A stretch of DNA of 64,000 bases from the NCBI RefSeq assembly GCF_028550415.1, contig NZ_JAQQKX010000001.1:1-64000 (forward strand). Direction: 5' to 3'. Both the position numbers and the translations under genes were made by a program. Source of the stretch: Asticcacaulis aquaticus (GTDB taxonomy: Bacteria; Pseudomonadota; Alphaproteobacteria; Caulobacterales; Caulobacteraceae). Of the stretch, positions 52,866-62,064 are shown piece by piece; positions within the stretch are counted from its first letter, which is position 1, and each line of letters starts with the position of its first letter. The notes below the pieces were generated by a model. It was not told where the DNA came from and searched no databases. It saw only the letters and a list, made by a program, of their open reading frames with translations.

Positions 52866-53351
52866 CTAGTCGATCACCACGAGGCCTTCGCCGAATTCGA
52901 CCGGCTTGCCATCGGCGACGAGGACTTCCGACACCGTGCCGTCCTTGGGCGAGGGAATCGGGTTCATGGTCTTCATGGCTTCGATGATCAGCAGGGTCTG
53001 ACCCGCCTTGACCTTGTCGCCGACCTTGATGAAGTTGGCCGCACCCGGCTGCGGGGCCAGATAGACCGTGCCGACCATCGGCGAGGCGACGGCGTCCTTG
53101 GCGGCGGCTTTTGGCGCTTCGGCGGCGGGGGCTGCTGCGGGAGCAACCGGTGCCGGGGCAGGGGCAACTGCCACGGGGGCCGGAGCGGCGGCATAGGCGA
53201 CGGCGGGCGCGGCGGTCAGCTGACGGGCGACGCGGATTTTCAGATCACCTTGCTCGACCTCGATCTCGGTCAGTTCGGTTTCCTTAAGGATATCGGCCAG
53301 TTTGCGGACCAGACGAGGGTCGATAGGATCAACCGGTTTTTGAGATGACAT
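52866..53351 (-). CDS. accB: Acetyl-CoA carboxylase biotin carboxyl carrier protein
   Basis: BCCP, 161 residues. The N-terminal part binds AccC. An Ala/Pro linker (about 47-85) leads to the lipoyl/biotinyl domain with the modified lysine Lys127 in EAMKTMN. The protruding thumb typical of bacterial BCCP is short here. It is the first gene of accB-accC. A RIME-like palindrome (53398-53441) separates it from aroQ upstream. Confidence 0.96.
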   Translation of the reverse strand: MSSQKPVDPIDPRLVRKLADILKETELTEIEVEQGDLKIRVARQLTAAPAVAYAAAPAPVAVAPAPAPVAPAAAPAAEAPKAAAKDAVASPMVGTVYLAPQPGAANFIKVGDKVKAGQTLLIIEAMKTMNPIPSPKDGTVSEVLVADGKPVEFGEGLVVID

Positions 53352-53397
53352 GCGCTTACCTTATTCAGTGTACGGTCTATTGGACCTTTGTTTCGAC

Positions 53398-53441
53398 GCG
53401 CATTTGATTCCGAAAACCGCTTCACACTTTTCGGAATGCGC
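53398..53441. repeat. RIME-like palindromic repeat, copy 2 (aroQ-accB gap)
   Basis: GCGCATTTGATTCCGAAAAC and its partner TTTTCGGAATGCGC surround CCGCTTCACAC. The element is nearly identical to the copy at 19551-19594. It lies 6 bp after the aroQ stop, between aroQ and accB on the same strand, where its hairpin could separate the two messages. Confidence 0.85.
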
Positions 53442-53447
53442 TTGGGA

Positions 53448-53888
53448 CTATTGCTCTATGAGGCGCAGGGCCGCGTCAATAGCCAGTTCATAACCAATCG
53501 CCCCCATACCGGCAATAACCGCCTTGGCCGCCAGAGACACGTAGGAGTGATGGCGGAACGGTTCGCGGGCGTGCGGGTTCGACAGATGGCATTCGATGAT
53601 CGGCTGCTTAAGGGCTTTCAGGGCGTCGAGCAACGCCACCGAAGTATGCCCGTAACCGGCCGGATTGATGATCAGCACCGAGGCCGCTTCGCGCGCCTCC
53701 TGCACCCAGTCGATCAGTTCGCCTTCGTGATTCGTCTGGCGAAAGACGACGGCAACGTTTTTGACCTGGGCCAGCGCCTCGCACGTCGCCTTGATGTCTT
53801 CAAGGCGGGTATATCCATAAATTTCCGGTTCCCGCACCCCAAGAAGGTTGAGGTTGGGGCCGTTAAGGACATATATGGGTTTCGACAT
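53448..53888 (-). CDS. aroQ: Type II 3-dehydroquinate dehydratase
   Basis: AroQ removes water from 3-dehydroquinate in the shikimate pathway (a dodecameric flavodoxin-like enzyme). It has 146 residues: [19 protein letters not shown] (catalytic Tyr in EIYG), [34 protein letters not shown] and [20 protein letters not shown]. It precedes accB as in many alphaproteobacteria, here separated by a palindromic repeat. Divergent from thiS. Confidence 0.97.
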   Translation of the reverse strand: MSKPIYVLNGPNLNLLGVREPEIYGYTRLEDIKATCEALAQVKNVAVVFRQTNHEGELIDWVQEAREAASVLIINPAGYGHTSVALLDALKALKQPIIECHLSNPHAREPFRHHSYVSLAAKAVIAGMGAIGYELAIDAALRLIEQ

Positions 53889-53979
53889 GCAGGCCTTATC
53901 CAGTGGATGCGGTCTTGTATCGCCTGTTGCGGCGGCTCACAAGAAAAAGCGGACTGACGCGCTCTGAAATGACCGAAAA

Positions 53980-54183
53980 ATGACCAAAATCCTGTTGAAT
54001 GGCACCGAATCCGACGTCGCGGCGGCCAATGTGCTGGCCCTTGTCGAAGGTCTGGGAATCGATCCGCGCAAGGTTGCCGTCGAACGCAACCTCGAAATCG
54101 TGCCGAAATCGGCCTATCTGAACACCCCGCTTGAGGACGGCGATCGTCTGGAGATCGTCCATTTCGTCGGCGGGGGAAACTGA
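53980..54183 (+). CDS. thiS: Sulfur carrier protein ThiS
   Basis: A 67-residue ubiquitin-fold sulfur carrier for the thiamine thiazole moiety. Sequence such as [26 protein letters not shown] and [13 protein letters not shown] is typical of the alphaproteobacterial family. ThiS normally ends in Gly-Gly, which is adenylated and thiocarboxylated; this one ends GGGN, one residue beyond the expected end. It lies 14 bp before thiG. No TPP riboswitch is seen in the 91 bp leader. Confidence 0.88.
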   Translation: MTKILLNGTESDVAAANVLALVEGLGIDPRKVAVERNLEIVPKSAYLNTPLEDGDRLEIVHFVGGGN

Positions 54184-54197
54184 GAAGAGTGAATATT

Positions 54198-54968
54198 ATG
54201 ACTGATAGTTGGACCGTTGCCGGACGCACCTTCAATTCCCGCCTGATCGTCGGCACGGGCAAGTACAAGGACTACGAACAGAACGCCGCCGCGGCGCGGG
54301 CGTCGGGCGCGGAAATCGTCACCGTGGCCGTGCGCCGCGTCAACCTGACCGACCCGAACCAGCCGATGCTGATGGACTATGTAAAGCAGGACGAATTCAC
54401 CTACCTGCCCAATACGGCGGGCTGCTTTACCGGCGAAGACGCCGTGCGGACCCTGCGTCTGGCGCGCGAGGCGGGCGGCTGGAACCTCGTCAAGCTGGAG
54501 GTGCTGTCGGACCCCAAGACGCTCTATCCCGACATGGAAGAGACGCTGCGGTCGCTGAAACTGCTGGTCAAGGACGGCTTCGACGTCATGGTCTATTGTT
54601 CGGATGACCCGGTTTATGCCAAGAAGCTGGAAGAGGCGGGGGCCTGCGCCATCATGCCGCTGGGCGCGCCGATCGGATCGGGCCTCGGCATCCAGAACAA
54701 GGTGACGCTGCGCATCATCATCGAAAACGCCAAGGTGCCGGTGCTGGTCGATGCGGGCGTCGGCACGGCCTCGGACGCGGCGGCGGGTATGGAACTGGGC
54801 TGCGACGCGATCCTGATGAACAGCGCCATCGCCGAAGCGAAAGACCCGGTGCGCATGGCGGTGGCCATGAAGCATGCCGTCATCGCCGGTCGCGAAGCCT
54901 ATCTGGCGGGACGGATGCCGAAGAAGCTCTATGCCGATCCGTCCTCGCCGCTCGCGGGGCTTATTTAA
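54198..54968 (+). CDS. thiG: Thiazole synthase
   Basis: ThiG, 256 residues, condenses DXP, dehydroglycine and ThiS-thiocarboxylate into the thiazole phosphate. The Schiff-base lysine is Lys99 in NLVKLEV. Other TIM-barrel motifs are [67 protein letters not shown] and [10 protein letters not shown]. The ATG at 54198 follows an AAGAG site. Its 3' end overlaps the convergent DsbA-like gene by 8 bp. thiO/thiH/thiE are not in the window. Confidence 0.96.
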   Translation: MTDSWTVAGRTFNSRLIVGTGKYKDYEQNAAAARASGAEIVTVAVRRVNLTDPNQPMLMDYVKQDEFTYLPNTAGCFTGEDAVRTLRLAREAGGWNLVKLEVLSDPKTLYPDMEETLRSLKLLVKDGFDVMVYCSDDPVYAKKLEEAGACAIMPLGAPIGSGLGIQNKVTLRIIIENAKVPVLVDAGVGTASDAAAGMELGCDAILMNSAIAEAKDPVRMAVAMKHAVIAGREAYLAGRMPKKLYADPSSPLAGLI

Positions 54969-55728
54969 GTTTCGTACGTTCGGCGGCGACCAGAGTCTTG
55001 ACCTGATTCAGGTCGGCGCCGTTGACCAGCACCCCGCCAATGATGAAGTTCGGCGTCGCCTGAATACCAAGACTCTGACCCAGTTTCAGGGTCTCGTCGA
55101 TCTTGGCCTGAACGGCAGGGGTCTGAGCTTTGGCGCGAATGTCCGCCGGGTTGACGCCCGCCGCCGTCAGGACCTGATCGACATCGGCGTCGGTCTTGAG
55201 ATCGCCGGCATAGAGCGCGTGGTGTACGGCCTCATAGTGGCCGGTATCGCGCGCCGCCAGAGCCAGACCGGCCAGAAAGCGCGACTGATCCGGACGGATG
55301 ACCGGATACTCCTTCACCACCACGCGGACGTCGGGGTTTTCCTTGAGAAAGGCCTCGATCTGCGGCGCGGCAGCCTTGCAGTAGCCGCACAGATAATCCT
55401 GAAACTCGACGATGGTGATCGCCGCTTTCGGATTGCCCAGTACAGGATCGTCGACGGCGATCAGCGCGCCTTCATTGGCCTTGATCGCGGTCTCGACCGA
55501 TTGCCGCAGTTCGGCATCCTGCTTGGCCTGCAGGGCGCGGCTGCCCTCCATCAGGGCTTCGGGTCGCGACAGGATGCCGCCGCGCACGATCAGACCCTGA
55601 ATATTGGGCAGGACATAGGGGGCCAGCGCCAGTACGAAAGCCCCGGTCGCCAGAGCCAGAGTCAGGTTCGACTTGCTCAGCAGCGGTTCGGATTTCGCGG
55701 GCGGGGTGGTCGGTTCAGTATCAGACAT
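54961..55728 (-). CDS. DsbA-like thiol-disulfide oxidoreductase
   Basis: A 255-residue membrane-anchored periplasmic protein: a short cytoplasmic N-terminus, one membrane segment (about 22-46), then a thioredoxin/DsbA fold with active site CGYC (Cys114/Cys117) in [14 protein letters not shown] and the cis-Pro loop ATPNFIIGG. This is the Com1/DsbA-like (DSBA oxidoreductase) group common in alphaproteobacteria, rather than soluble DsbA. It starts 10 bp after the M48 protease gene, suggesting a shared transcript and a joint periplasmic quality-control role. Confidence 0.88.
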   Translation of the reverse strand: MSDTEPTTPPAKSEPLLSKSNLTLALATGAFVLALAPYVLPNIQGLIVRGGILSRPEALMEGSRALQAKQDAELRQSVETAIKANEGALIAVDDPVLGNPKAAITIVEFQDYLCGYCKAAAPQIEAFLKENPDVRVVVKEYPVIRPDQSRFLAGLALAARDTGHYEAVHHALYAGDLKTDADVDQVLTAAGVNPADIRAKAQTPAVQAKIDETLKLGQSLGIQATPNFIIGGVLVNGADLNQVKTLVAAERTKLK

Positions 55729-55738
55729 AATGACTCAT

Positions 55739-57136
55739 TTAGCGGCGCTTGGTGCGCGTTTCATTTTCGACCGGATCGATGCCCATCAGCGACGAGCTGA
55801 TCAGGACGATGTCGCGGGCGCGGCGGTATTCGATGGAGTCCTGAGGCAGGTTCTTCTGCGACCAGACGGCGAAGGTGCGCGCTTGTTCCATATTGCCGTT
55901 GTAGAACTGTTCCTCGGCCGAAGCCAGTCGCGCTTCGCCGGGCATTTTCAAGCCGTCATAGGCCTGAGCCAGCAGGTTCCAGGCAAAGCTGTTGTCGGGT
56001 TCGTATTTCAGCGACAGCTTGAGATGATCGACGCCTTTGCGCAGGTTGGTCTCGTCGCCCATGGCCACCAGAGCCTGCCCCAGATTGACCTGCAGCAGAG
56101 GGGCTTCGGGCATGAGGGCGACGGATTTTTCGTGCGCCGGAATGGCCAAAGCCGCCTGACCGGTTTCGAAATAGATCTGGCCTTTCAATTCCCATAAATA
56201 GGGATTGTCGGGGTTGTCGGCGATCATCCGGTCCAGTTCGGTCATCGCCTTCTTGACCTCGGTCTCCTTGTACCACGCGATGACGCGGGCATAGCGCGCC
56301 GGATAGGAGGTGTCGCTTTCCGGATAGCGCTGGAACACCTTCATCGGCGGGTCGAGGAAGCCCGAGAGCTTGGCCTTGACGATATTGAACTGGGCGACGA
56401 CTTCGGGCGGGTCTTCGGCATTATAGTGTGGCTGGGCGGCGGCGACCTTGCGCAGGACGGCGACGCGATCGCGCGACAGGGGATGGGTGCGGAAATACTG
56501 ATACCGCTCGGCGTTGGAGAAGGTCTCGTAGTTGCGCAGCTTGTCGAAAAACTCGACCATGCCCTTGCCCGACATGCCCGCGCGCTCCAGCGCCTTGACC
56601 CCGGCCAGATCGGCGGCGGCCTCCTGCGTTTGCATATAGCGCAAGGCCCCCAGCGTACCGAATGTTGAGGACGAGGCCATCAGGCCGATACCCGCATCAC
56701 CAGCCCCGGCCAGAATGGCGATGACGCCCAGCCCCATGGAAATGATCGCCGGTGCCTTGGCCGCCTGATAGATTTCGTCGGACCGCACGGTGTGTCCCGC
56801 GCTTTGGTGCCCGGCTTCGTGCGCGATGACGCCGAAGAGTTCGTTGGGTGTGTCCGCTTCGCCGATCATGCCGGTGTTCAGGCCGATGATCTGGCGCGAG
56901 GTGGCGAAGGCGTTGATCGACTGATCGGCAATAAGCAGGAAATGCACGTGATCGGGATCGAGGCCCGAGGCTTCGAGGATGACGCGCGATTCCTTCTTGA
57001 GGAACAGCTCGATCTCGGTGTCGCGGATGATTGCCTGAGCATTGGCCTTTGGCGCCAGCCCGATGGTCGCCAGCGCCATCATCGACGCCGCCACGACGGG
57101 CTTCATCCACGATTGTGCCTGCGTTTTCCAGTCCAT
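55739..57136 (-). CDS. Periplasmic M48 zinc metalloprotease with TPR repeats (BepA-like)
   Basis: A 465-residue protein with a signal peptide (to about ANA-Q, residue 34), an M48 domain with HEAGH at 106-110 and the third-ligand Glu in the QTQEAAADLAG stretch, and a C-terminal TPR array (about 290-450: PYLWELKGQIYFETGQAALAIPAHEKSVALMPEAPLLQVNLGQALVAMGD). Domain order matches E. coli BepA, which degrades or assists stalled outer-membrane proteins such as LptD. The ATG at 57136 (MDWKTQ) has an AAGG site; an upstream ATG is less likely. It is followed by the DsbA-like gene. Confidence 0.9.
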   Translation of the reverse strand: MDWKTQAQSWMKPVVAASMMALATIGLAPKANAQAIIRDTEIELFLKKESRVILEASGLDPDHVHFLLIADQSINAFATSRQIIGLNTGMIGEADTPNELFGVIAHEAGHQSAGHTVRSDEIYQAAKAPAIISMGLGVIAILAGAGDAGIGLMASSSTFGTLGALRYMQTQEAAADLAGVKALERAGMSGKGMVEFFDKLRNYETFSNAERYQYFRTHPLSRDRVAVLRKVAAAQPHYNAEDPPEVVAQFNIVKAKLSGFLDPPMKVFQRYPESDTSYPARYARVIAWYKETEVKKAMTELDRMIADNPDNPYLWELKGQIYFETGQAALAIPAHEKSVALMPEAPLLQVNLGQALVAMGDETNLRKGVDHLKLSLKYEPDNSFAWNLLAQAYDGLKMPGEARLASAEEQFYNGNMEQARTFAVWSQKNLPQDSIEYRRARDIVLISSSLMGIDPVENETRTKRR

Positions 57137-57213
57137 GCCGCTGCCTTTTAGCTTTCGTGCCGTTTTTATGGTGGCCAAGAGTGACAAATCTAAGGCTTTC
57201 CGACAACAAAGAA

Positions 57214-57243
57214 AAACCCGCAGGGAACGATCCCTGCGGGTTT
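57214..57243 (-). terminator. Rho-independent terminator of rne
   Basis: A perfect 13 bp stem (AAACCCGCAGGGA with its complement, 4-base loop) is followed on the minus strand by TTTTTCTTTG. It lies 17 bp after the rne stop and ahead of the same-strand M48 protease gene. Confidence 0.9.
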
Positions 57244-57260
57244 GATGTCAACGATATCGC

Positions 57261-59975
57261 CTACCGGCGCCACCAGCCGCGTTTCGGCTTCTCCGGCGGT
57301 GCAACGATCTCGGTCGGATCGGCCTCGACGGCAACTGTTTCCGGTTCGAAGCTGCCCGTCAGCGGGATGGGGTCAGGCTCAGGCGCGACCGGTTCGATGA
57401 CCTCAGGCACCGCCGTCTCAACGACTTCGGCGACCGGGGGTTCAGGGGCCTTAATGGCGGCGTCAACCGGCGCTTCCACAGTCGTCGTTTCGACCTCGAC
57501 GACCGGTTCGTCGACCTTCTTCTTGCGCGAGCGCGTCTTGCGGACGGGCTTTACCTCTTCGACCGGAGCCGCCTCGACAGGGGCTTCCACGGCCACCTCT
57601 GCGACCGGTTCGCTCACGGCCTCGACCGGCGCTTCGACCGTTTCGGCGACGACGTCAGGGGCCGCTTCGGCGGTCTTGCGACGGCGCGGCGGGCGCTTGC
57701 CCTTCGGTGCGGGCTGAGACTGGAGTTCGTCAGGCACCAGCGAGGTCGGGGCCTGAGTGGCGGCCCCCAGCACCGAAGCGGCTTCGGTGACGGTCTCGGC
57801 GGTGGCTTCGACGGTCTCCGTCGGCAGTTCGATTATCGTGAAGCCGTCCGGGGTTTCGCCCGGGGCCGGGGCACGCTTGCCCTGGCTTTCATCGAACGGA
57901 TCGATCCATACATAGGGTTCTTCCAGCGACGGCGTACGGGCGCGGACCCACGAATAGGGCTCGCGCGGCTTGGCTTCGAAACCGGCGCGACGACCGCCGC
58001 GGCGACCGCGACGACGACGACGGCCATTGCGGTCGCCATTCTCTTCGCTTTCGTCGTCGCTCTCGGCGGTTTCGCCTTCGGCGGCCACCGGTTCGGCGTC
58101 TTCGGACTCGTTGCGGGCATCGCTGTCCGGACGACCGCCCCGACGGCGGCGACGGCGGCGGCCACGCCTGTCTTCGCGTTCATTCTCACGGTCGCCCGAG
58201 TCACGTTCGGTGCGCTCGGTGGCGGAATCGTCGTCGCTGTCTTCGCGTTCGATGTCTTCGGCGTCGGAGACGATGACGTCGTCGTCCTCGTCCTCGGCTT
58301 CGTCGTATTCGGGATCGGGGCCCAGATCGATCGGTTCCGGACGCGGCGGCGGTGTGAACTCGACCTCGTCGGCGTGGACCGTGCGGGTGATTTCAAACTC
58401 GGCGTGGGTGAAGTCGGCGTCGATCTCGACATTGACCTTGAGGCCCCATTCCGTGCGCAGCTTGGCCAGATGGCCCTGCTTTTCATTGAGAATGTACAGC
58501 GCCACGGCCTGTGGCAGCTTGATGGTGATCGCTCCGGCGCCATTCGTCATGGCTTCGAGATCGACCGCGCGCAGCGCCGACAGGGCCGAGGAATCGACCG
58601 AACGGACGCGGCCCTGACCTTCGCAGTGCGGGCAGACCGTGGTCGTGCCCTCCAAGAAGCCGGTGCGGCGGCGCTGACGGCTGATTTCCATCAGGCCGAA
58701 GCCGGAAATCTTGCCCATCTGGATGCGAGCGCGATCTTCGCTCAGGGCGTCTTTCAGCTTCTTTTCGACGGCGCGGTTGTTCTTGCCTTCATCCATGTCG
58801 ATGAAGTCGATGACCACAAGGCCCGCCAGATCGCGCAGACGCATCTGGCGCGCGGCTTCTTCGGCGGCTTCGAGGTTCGTCTTGAGGGCGGTCGCCTCGA
58901 TATTGCGTTCCTTGGTCGACTTGCCGGAGTTGACGTCGATGGCGACCAGGGCCTCGGTCTGGTTGATGACCAGATAACCGCCCGAACGGAGCGGTACGAC
59001 CGGGGAATAGATCTTGTTCAGGATATCGTCGATCCCGTGGCGCGCGAACAGCGGCATGCCGCCGTTGTAAAGCTGAATCTTCTTGGCCTGGGACGGCATA
59101 ATCATGCGCATGAAGTCCTTGGCCGAGCGATAGCCCTCGACCCCTTCAACCGTCACCCCGTCGAAATCCTTGTCGAACAGGTCGCGGATGGCGCGCTTGA
59201 CGAGGTCTTCTTCTTCGTAGATCAGCGCCGGAGCGTTCGATTTCAGCGTCGTTTCGCGGATATTTTCCCACACGCGCAGCAGATAATCATAGTCGCGCTT
59301 GATCTCGTTCTTGGTGCGCTTGGCGCCCGCCGTGCGCACGATCAGGCCCATGCCCTGCGGCACGTCGAGGCTTTGTGCCACGGCCTTGAGGCGCTTGCGA
59401 TCGGCGCCATTGGTGATCTTGCGGCTGATGCCGCCGCCGCGCGCCGTGTTCGGCATCAGGACGCAGTAGCGCCCGGCCAGCGACAGATAGGTGGTCAGGG
59501 CCGCACCCTTGTTGCCGCGCTCTTCCTTGACGACCTGAACCAGCAGAATCTGGCGGCGCTTGATGACTTCCTGAATCTTGTAGCGCTTGATCAGGTGGGC
59601 GCGCAGGCGGCGCTCCTCGTCCGGCAGGTCGTCGCCGTCGTCTTCGTGCGCTTCGTCGTCCTCGCTGTCGCCGTTATTGGCGGCCGCTTGCGCCGCCAGT
59701 TCGGCCATCAGCTTCTCGCGGTCGGCGACCGGGATCTGGTAATAGTCGGGATGGATTTCGTTGAACGCCAGAAAGCCATGCCGGTTGCCGCCGTATTCGA
59801 CGAAGGCGGCCTGAAGGCTGGGTTCTACGCGGGTGACCTTGGCGAGATAGATATTGCCCCGAAGCTGTTTCCGGGCGTGGCTTTCAAAGTCGAATTCCTC
59901 AACCTTTGAGCCGTTGAGCACGACGACACGGGTTTCTTCCGTGTGGGTCGCGTCGATTAACATTGTCTTGGACAT
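57261..59975 (-). CDS. rne: Ribonuclease E
   Basis: The degradosome endoribonuclease, 904 residues. The N-terminal S1 domain (about 36-150) is interrupted by an acidic insert (about 101-121, SEDDEAHEDDGDDLPDE). The catalytic Asp pair is Asp347 (IDVNSGKS) and Asp390 (VVIDFIDMD). CPHC forms the zinc link. The C-terminal half is disordered: acidic/Arg-rich (RRGRRRRRRRGGR and RRRRGRRGGRR RNA-binding patches), then Val/Glu/Pro-rich, ending KRGWWRR. That GWW tail matches the PNPase-binding end of Caulobacter RNase E. A terminator follows. Confidence 0.95.
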   Translation of the reverse strand: MSKTMLIDATHTEETRVVVLNGSKVEEFDFESHARKQLRGNIYLAKVTRVEPSLQAAFVEYGGNRHGFLAFNEIHPDYYQIPVADREKLMAELAAQAAANNGDSEDDEAHEDDGDDLPDEERRLRAHLIKRYKIQEVIKRRQILLVQVVKEERGNKGAALTTYLSLAGRYCVLMPNTARGGGISRKITNGADRKRLKAVAQSLDVPQGMGLIVRTAGAKRTKNEIKRDYDYLLRVWENIRETTLKSNAPALIYEEEDLVKRAIRDLFDKDFDGVTVEGVEGYRSAKDFMRMIMPSQAKKIQLYNGGMPLFARHGIDDILNKIYSPVVPLRSGGYLVINQTEALVAIDVNSGKSTKERNIEATALKTNLEAAEEAARQMRLRDLAGLVVIDFIDMDEGKNNRAVEKKLKDALSEDRARIQMGKISGFGLMEISRQRRRTGFLEGTTTVCPHCEGQGRVRSVDSSALSALRAVDLEAMTNGAGAITIKLPQAVALYILNEKQGHLAKLRTEWGLKVNVEIDADFTHAEFEITRTVHADEVEFTPPPRPEPIDLGPDPEYDEAEDEDDDVIVSDAEDIEREDSDDDSATERTERDSGDRENEREDRRGRRRRRRRGGRPDSDARNESEDAEPVAAEGETAESDDESEENGDRNGRRRRRGRRGGRRAGFEAKPREPYSWVRARTPSLEEPYVWIDPFDESQGKRAPAPGETPDGFTIIELPTETVEATAETVTEAASVLGAATQAPTSLVPDELQSQPAPKGKRPPRRRKTAEAAPDVVAETVEAPVEAVSEPVAEVAVEAPVEAAPVEEVKPVRKTRSRKKKVDEPVVEVETTTVEAPVDAAIKAPEPPVAEVVETAVPEVIEPVAPEPDPIPLTGSFEPETVAVEADPTEIVAPPEKPKRGWWRR

Positions 59976-60597
59976 TAACGCAGTCTCCGCAACGCCCAGG
60001 CCGTCGCAACCGCAAAAGCCGTGGCTTTCCGGGCGGGGTGAGAGGACGTTGCTGTAAGGGTGAAAGGCGTGCGCTTACGGCCCGACCGCCGCGTGATTCG
60101 CGCGGGGCTGCAAAATTGCGGGGCATATCAAGAGCGGCACAGCCCATAGGGTGTAGTTTAAACCTTAAACGCTTTGCCGGCGCATCCTGCCCCAACGGAG
60201 CGGGGACGGGCCGGTGAAATCTTTTATCGAATGGCTCACGGTCCTATACCTGGGGGGACCGTTTCGCCGCTGCAAGGTCGGTATGTTTCCCATCAGGTGG
60301 AAATCAACGCGGCCCTGAAATCTGTTCGGGATCGGTGCTTGTGACTGCGGGCAGCGTTGACACGCCACGGGCAAAGCGCCGGAAACGCCTTCGAAAACCG
60401 GCAAGCAAGACATTGCTTTTTGCCTGACCTCCGAAGAGCGCGTCGAATATGCAACATCACCGCGCAAAAGAAAAGATGTCAATTATTTTTGTCTGTTAAC
60501 GGTATAGCTACCCGCGTCGTGTATCACTGGGGACATAAAAGAAATTATAGGGCGCACTGTCCAGAACGGAACCCGCGCCGTGTGGTGGAGCTACTGA
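59976..60597. other. Divergent intergenic region rne / amiC
   Basis: 622 bp without a convincing gene, the longest gap in the window. It must contain the rne leader (rne usually has a long regulatory 5' UTR, though no match to the E. coli hairpin is claimed) and the amiC promoter. A TTGACA at 60357-60362 lacks a clear -10. Several short GC hairpins (GGTCC/GGACC near 60240-60260; CCCC/GGGG near 60191) give it a structured look, so a small RNA is possible but not supported. A 105-codon minus-strand reading frame here shows no protein-like character. Confidence 0.4.
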
Positions 60598-61827
60598 ATG
60601 ATCCGACGTGTATGGCGTTTTGTCGGCGATGGTAAGATTGTGCTGGCCTCTCTTCTGGCCGGTTTCATTCTTGTCGGCGCAACCGATATTACCCCCGTTG
60701 AAGCTGCCAATAAGGGTGATGTCGTCAAGGTACGCCTTGGCGGAACCCAAAGCCAGACCCGTCTCGTCATCGATCTCGGTTCGTCGGTCAGGGGCGAACT
60801 CCTCAGCCGCGATACCGACTACGACAAGGCCGTTCTGGGCCTCAGCGGCGTCAGTGTCAATGACGCCCTGAGCGGGCAGGGGCAGGGCCTCATCCGCAGC
60901 TGGAAGCTCGACACCACCGCCGGCATGACCCGCCTGCGCCTCGATTTCAACGGCGATGCGAAGGTGGCGAAGCGCTTCCTGCTGCCGCCCTCGGATGGCA
61001 TCAGCACCTATCGCTACGTCGTCGATGTCGTATCGGTCGCGCCGCAGAACACGACCGTCAAGCCTCAGCCGATCGAAAAGGCGGTCCCGCCTTTGGCGCC
61101 TGCCCGCACCGAACTGGTCGCCGAGCAACCGCGCCGCACCAAGAAGGTCATCGTCATCGATGCCGGTCACGGCGGCCACGACCCGGGGGCCAAGGGCGCC
61201 AATTCGTGGGAAAAGGACGTCAATCTGGCCGCCGCCAGGGCGCTGAAGACGAAACTTGAAGCCACGGGTCGCTATAAGGTCATCATGACGCGCGATACCG
61301 ATGCCTATGTTGACAAGGTCGCCCGCGTCCGGATCGCCCGCAGCGCCAATGCCGACCTGTTCATCTCGCTGCATTCGGACTCCGGTCCCGACGCCAATGT
61401 CCGCGGCGCCTCGATCTATACCCTGTCGGATTCCGGCACCGAGCGCGCGGCGAAAAACGCCATGAACCGTGGCGACTGGTCGCTGGCGGTGCAGTCGCCG
61501 GACAAGATCGTCGGCCGGATTCTGGTCGATCTGACCCAGCGCGCCACCAAGAACCGCTCGGCCACCTTTGCCGAACTGATGCTCGACAATCTTGATGGCA
61601 CGACGCCGCTGCTGAAATCGAGCCACCGTCAGGCCGGGTTCGTGGTTCTGCTGGCTGCCGACGTCCCCGCCGTGCTGCTGGAGATGGGTTTCATCACCAA
61701 TGCCGAAGACGAGCGCCTGCTCAATGATTCGGGTCAGCGCGGCCGCATGATGGGGCAGGTGGTCAAGGCGATCGATCAGTATTTCGCCAATGACGTCCGC
61801 TATGCCTCGTTTGCGATGATGCCTTAG
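60598..61827 (+). CDS. amiC: N-acetylmuramoyl-L-alanine amidase (AmiC-like)
   Basis: A 409-residue periplasmic zinc amidase that splits septal peptidoglycan during daughter-cell separation. A signal segment (about 15-36, VLASLLAGFILVGATDITPVEA) precedes an AMIN domain (about 40-155) that targets the envelope, a linker, and the Amidase_3 catalytic domain (about 182-400: VIVIDAGHGGHDPGA, the zinc Glu in WEKDVNLA, ISLHSDSGPD and LLEMGFITNAEDE). A regulatory helix appears to be present between. It lies between rne and mrcA as in many alphaproteobacteria. Confidence 0.93.
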   Translation: MIRRVWRFVGDGKIVLASLLAGFILVGATDITPVEAANKGDVVKVRLGGTQSQTRLVIDLGSSVRGELLSRDTDYDKAVLGLSGVSVNDALSGQGQGLIRSWKLDTTAGMTRLRLDFNGDAKVAKRFLLPPSDGISTYRYVVDVVSVAPQNTTVKPQPIEKAVPPLAPARTELVAEQPRRTKKVIVIDAGHGGHDPGAKGANSWEKDVNLAAARALKTKLEATGRYKVIMTRDTDAYVDKVARVRIARSANADLFISLHSDSGPDANVRGASIYTLSDSGTERAAKNAMNRGDWSLAVQSPDKIVGRILVDLTQRATKNRSATFAELMLDNLDGTTPLLKSSHRQAGFVVLLAADVPAVLLEMGFITNAEDERLLNDSGQRGRMMGQVVKAIDQYFANDVRYASFAMMP

Positions 61828-61855
61828 GCGCAAACGCCAAGTCTTTGATTTTATA

Positions 61856-61882
61856 AAAGCCCTGCCGTTCGCGGTGGGGCTT
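61856..61882 (+). terminator. Terminator after amiC
   Basis: AAGCCCTGCC pairs with GGTGGGGCTT (two G-T pairs) around a short loop, preceded by A's and followed by CTTATTGT, 29 bases after the stop. It separates amiC from mrcA. Confidence 0.6.
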
Positions 61883-62011
61883 CTTATTGTGTGACGTCTC
61901 CGATAAGTCGCAATTTGATTTAATACGGTAAGGAGGGCTTTGCGGGCCGCTTTGCGTTTGATAAACAGGAATGAATTACAGGCTGGCGATGTGTATGCGC
62001 CAGAGCGATAT

Positions 62012-62037
62012 GTCGAAAAGTGTAAGCGGTTTTCGAC
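62012..62037. repeat. RIME-like palindrome core, copy 3
   Basis: GTCGAAAAGTGTAAGCGGTT plus TTCGAC is the inverse of the core of the repeats at 19551 and 53398 (CGAAAACCGCTTACAC). It is part of a two-palindrome mosaic with the next feature, upstream of mrcA. Confidence 0.75.
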
Positions 62038-62064
62038 GACAATATCGCGACAAAACAAAAATTT

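Noticed and set aside
53889..53979. TPP riboswitch before thiS-thiG
   Set aside because: The 91 bp leader lacks the conserved CTGAGA and ACC...GAACCTGAT blocks and is too short for a full aptamer.
57500..58350. Repetitive-looking CGACGGCGGC and GTCGTCGTC tracts in rne considered as a tandem repeat
   Set aside because: They encode the Arg-rich RNA-binding patches and acidic stretches expected in the disordered half of RNase E; there is no fixed repeat unit.
60165..60482. A 105-codon minus-strand frame in the rne-amiC gap
   Set aside because: No ribosome site, no recognisable motif, and composition unlike the flanking genes; treated as non-coding.
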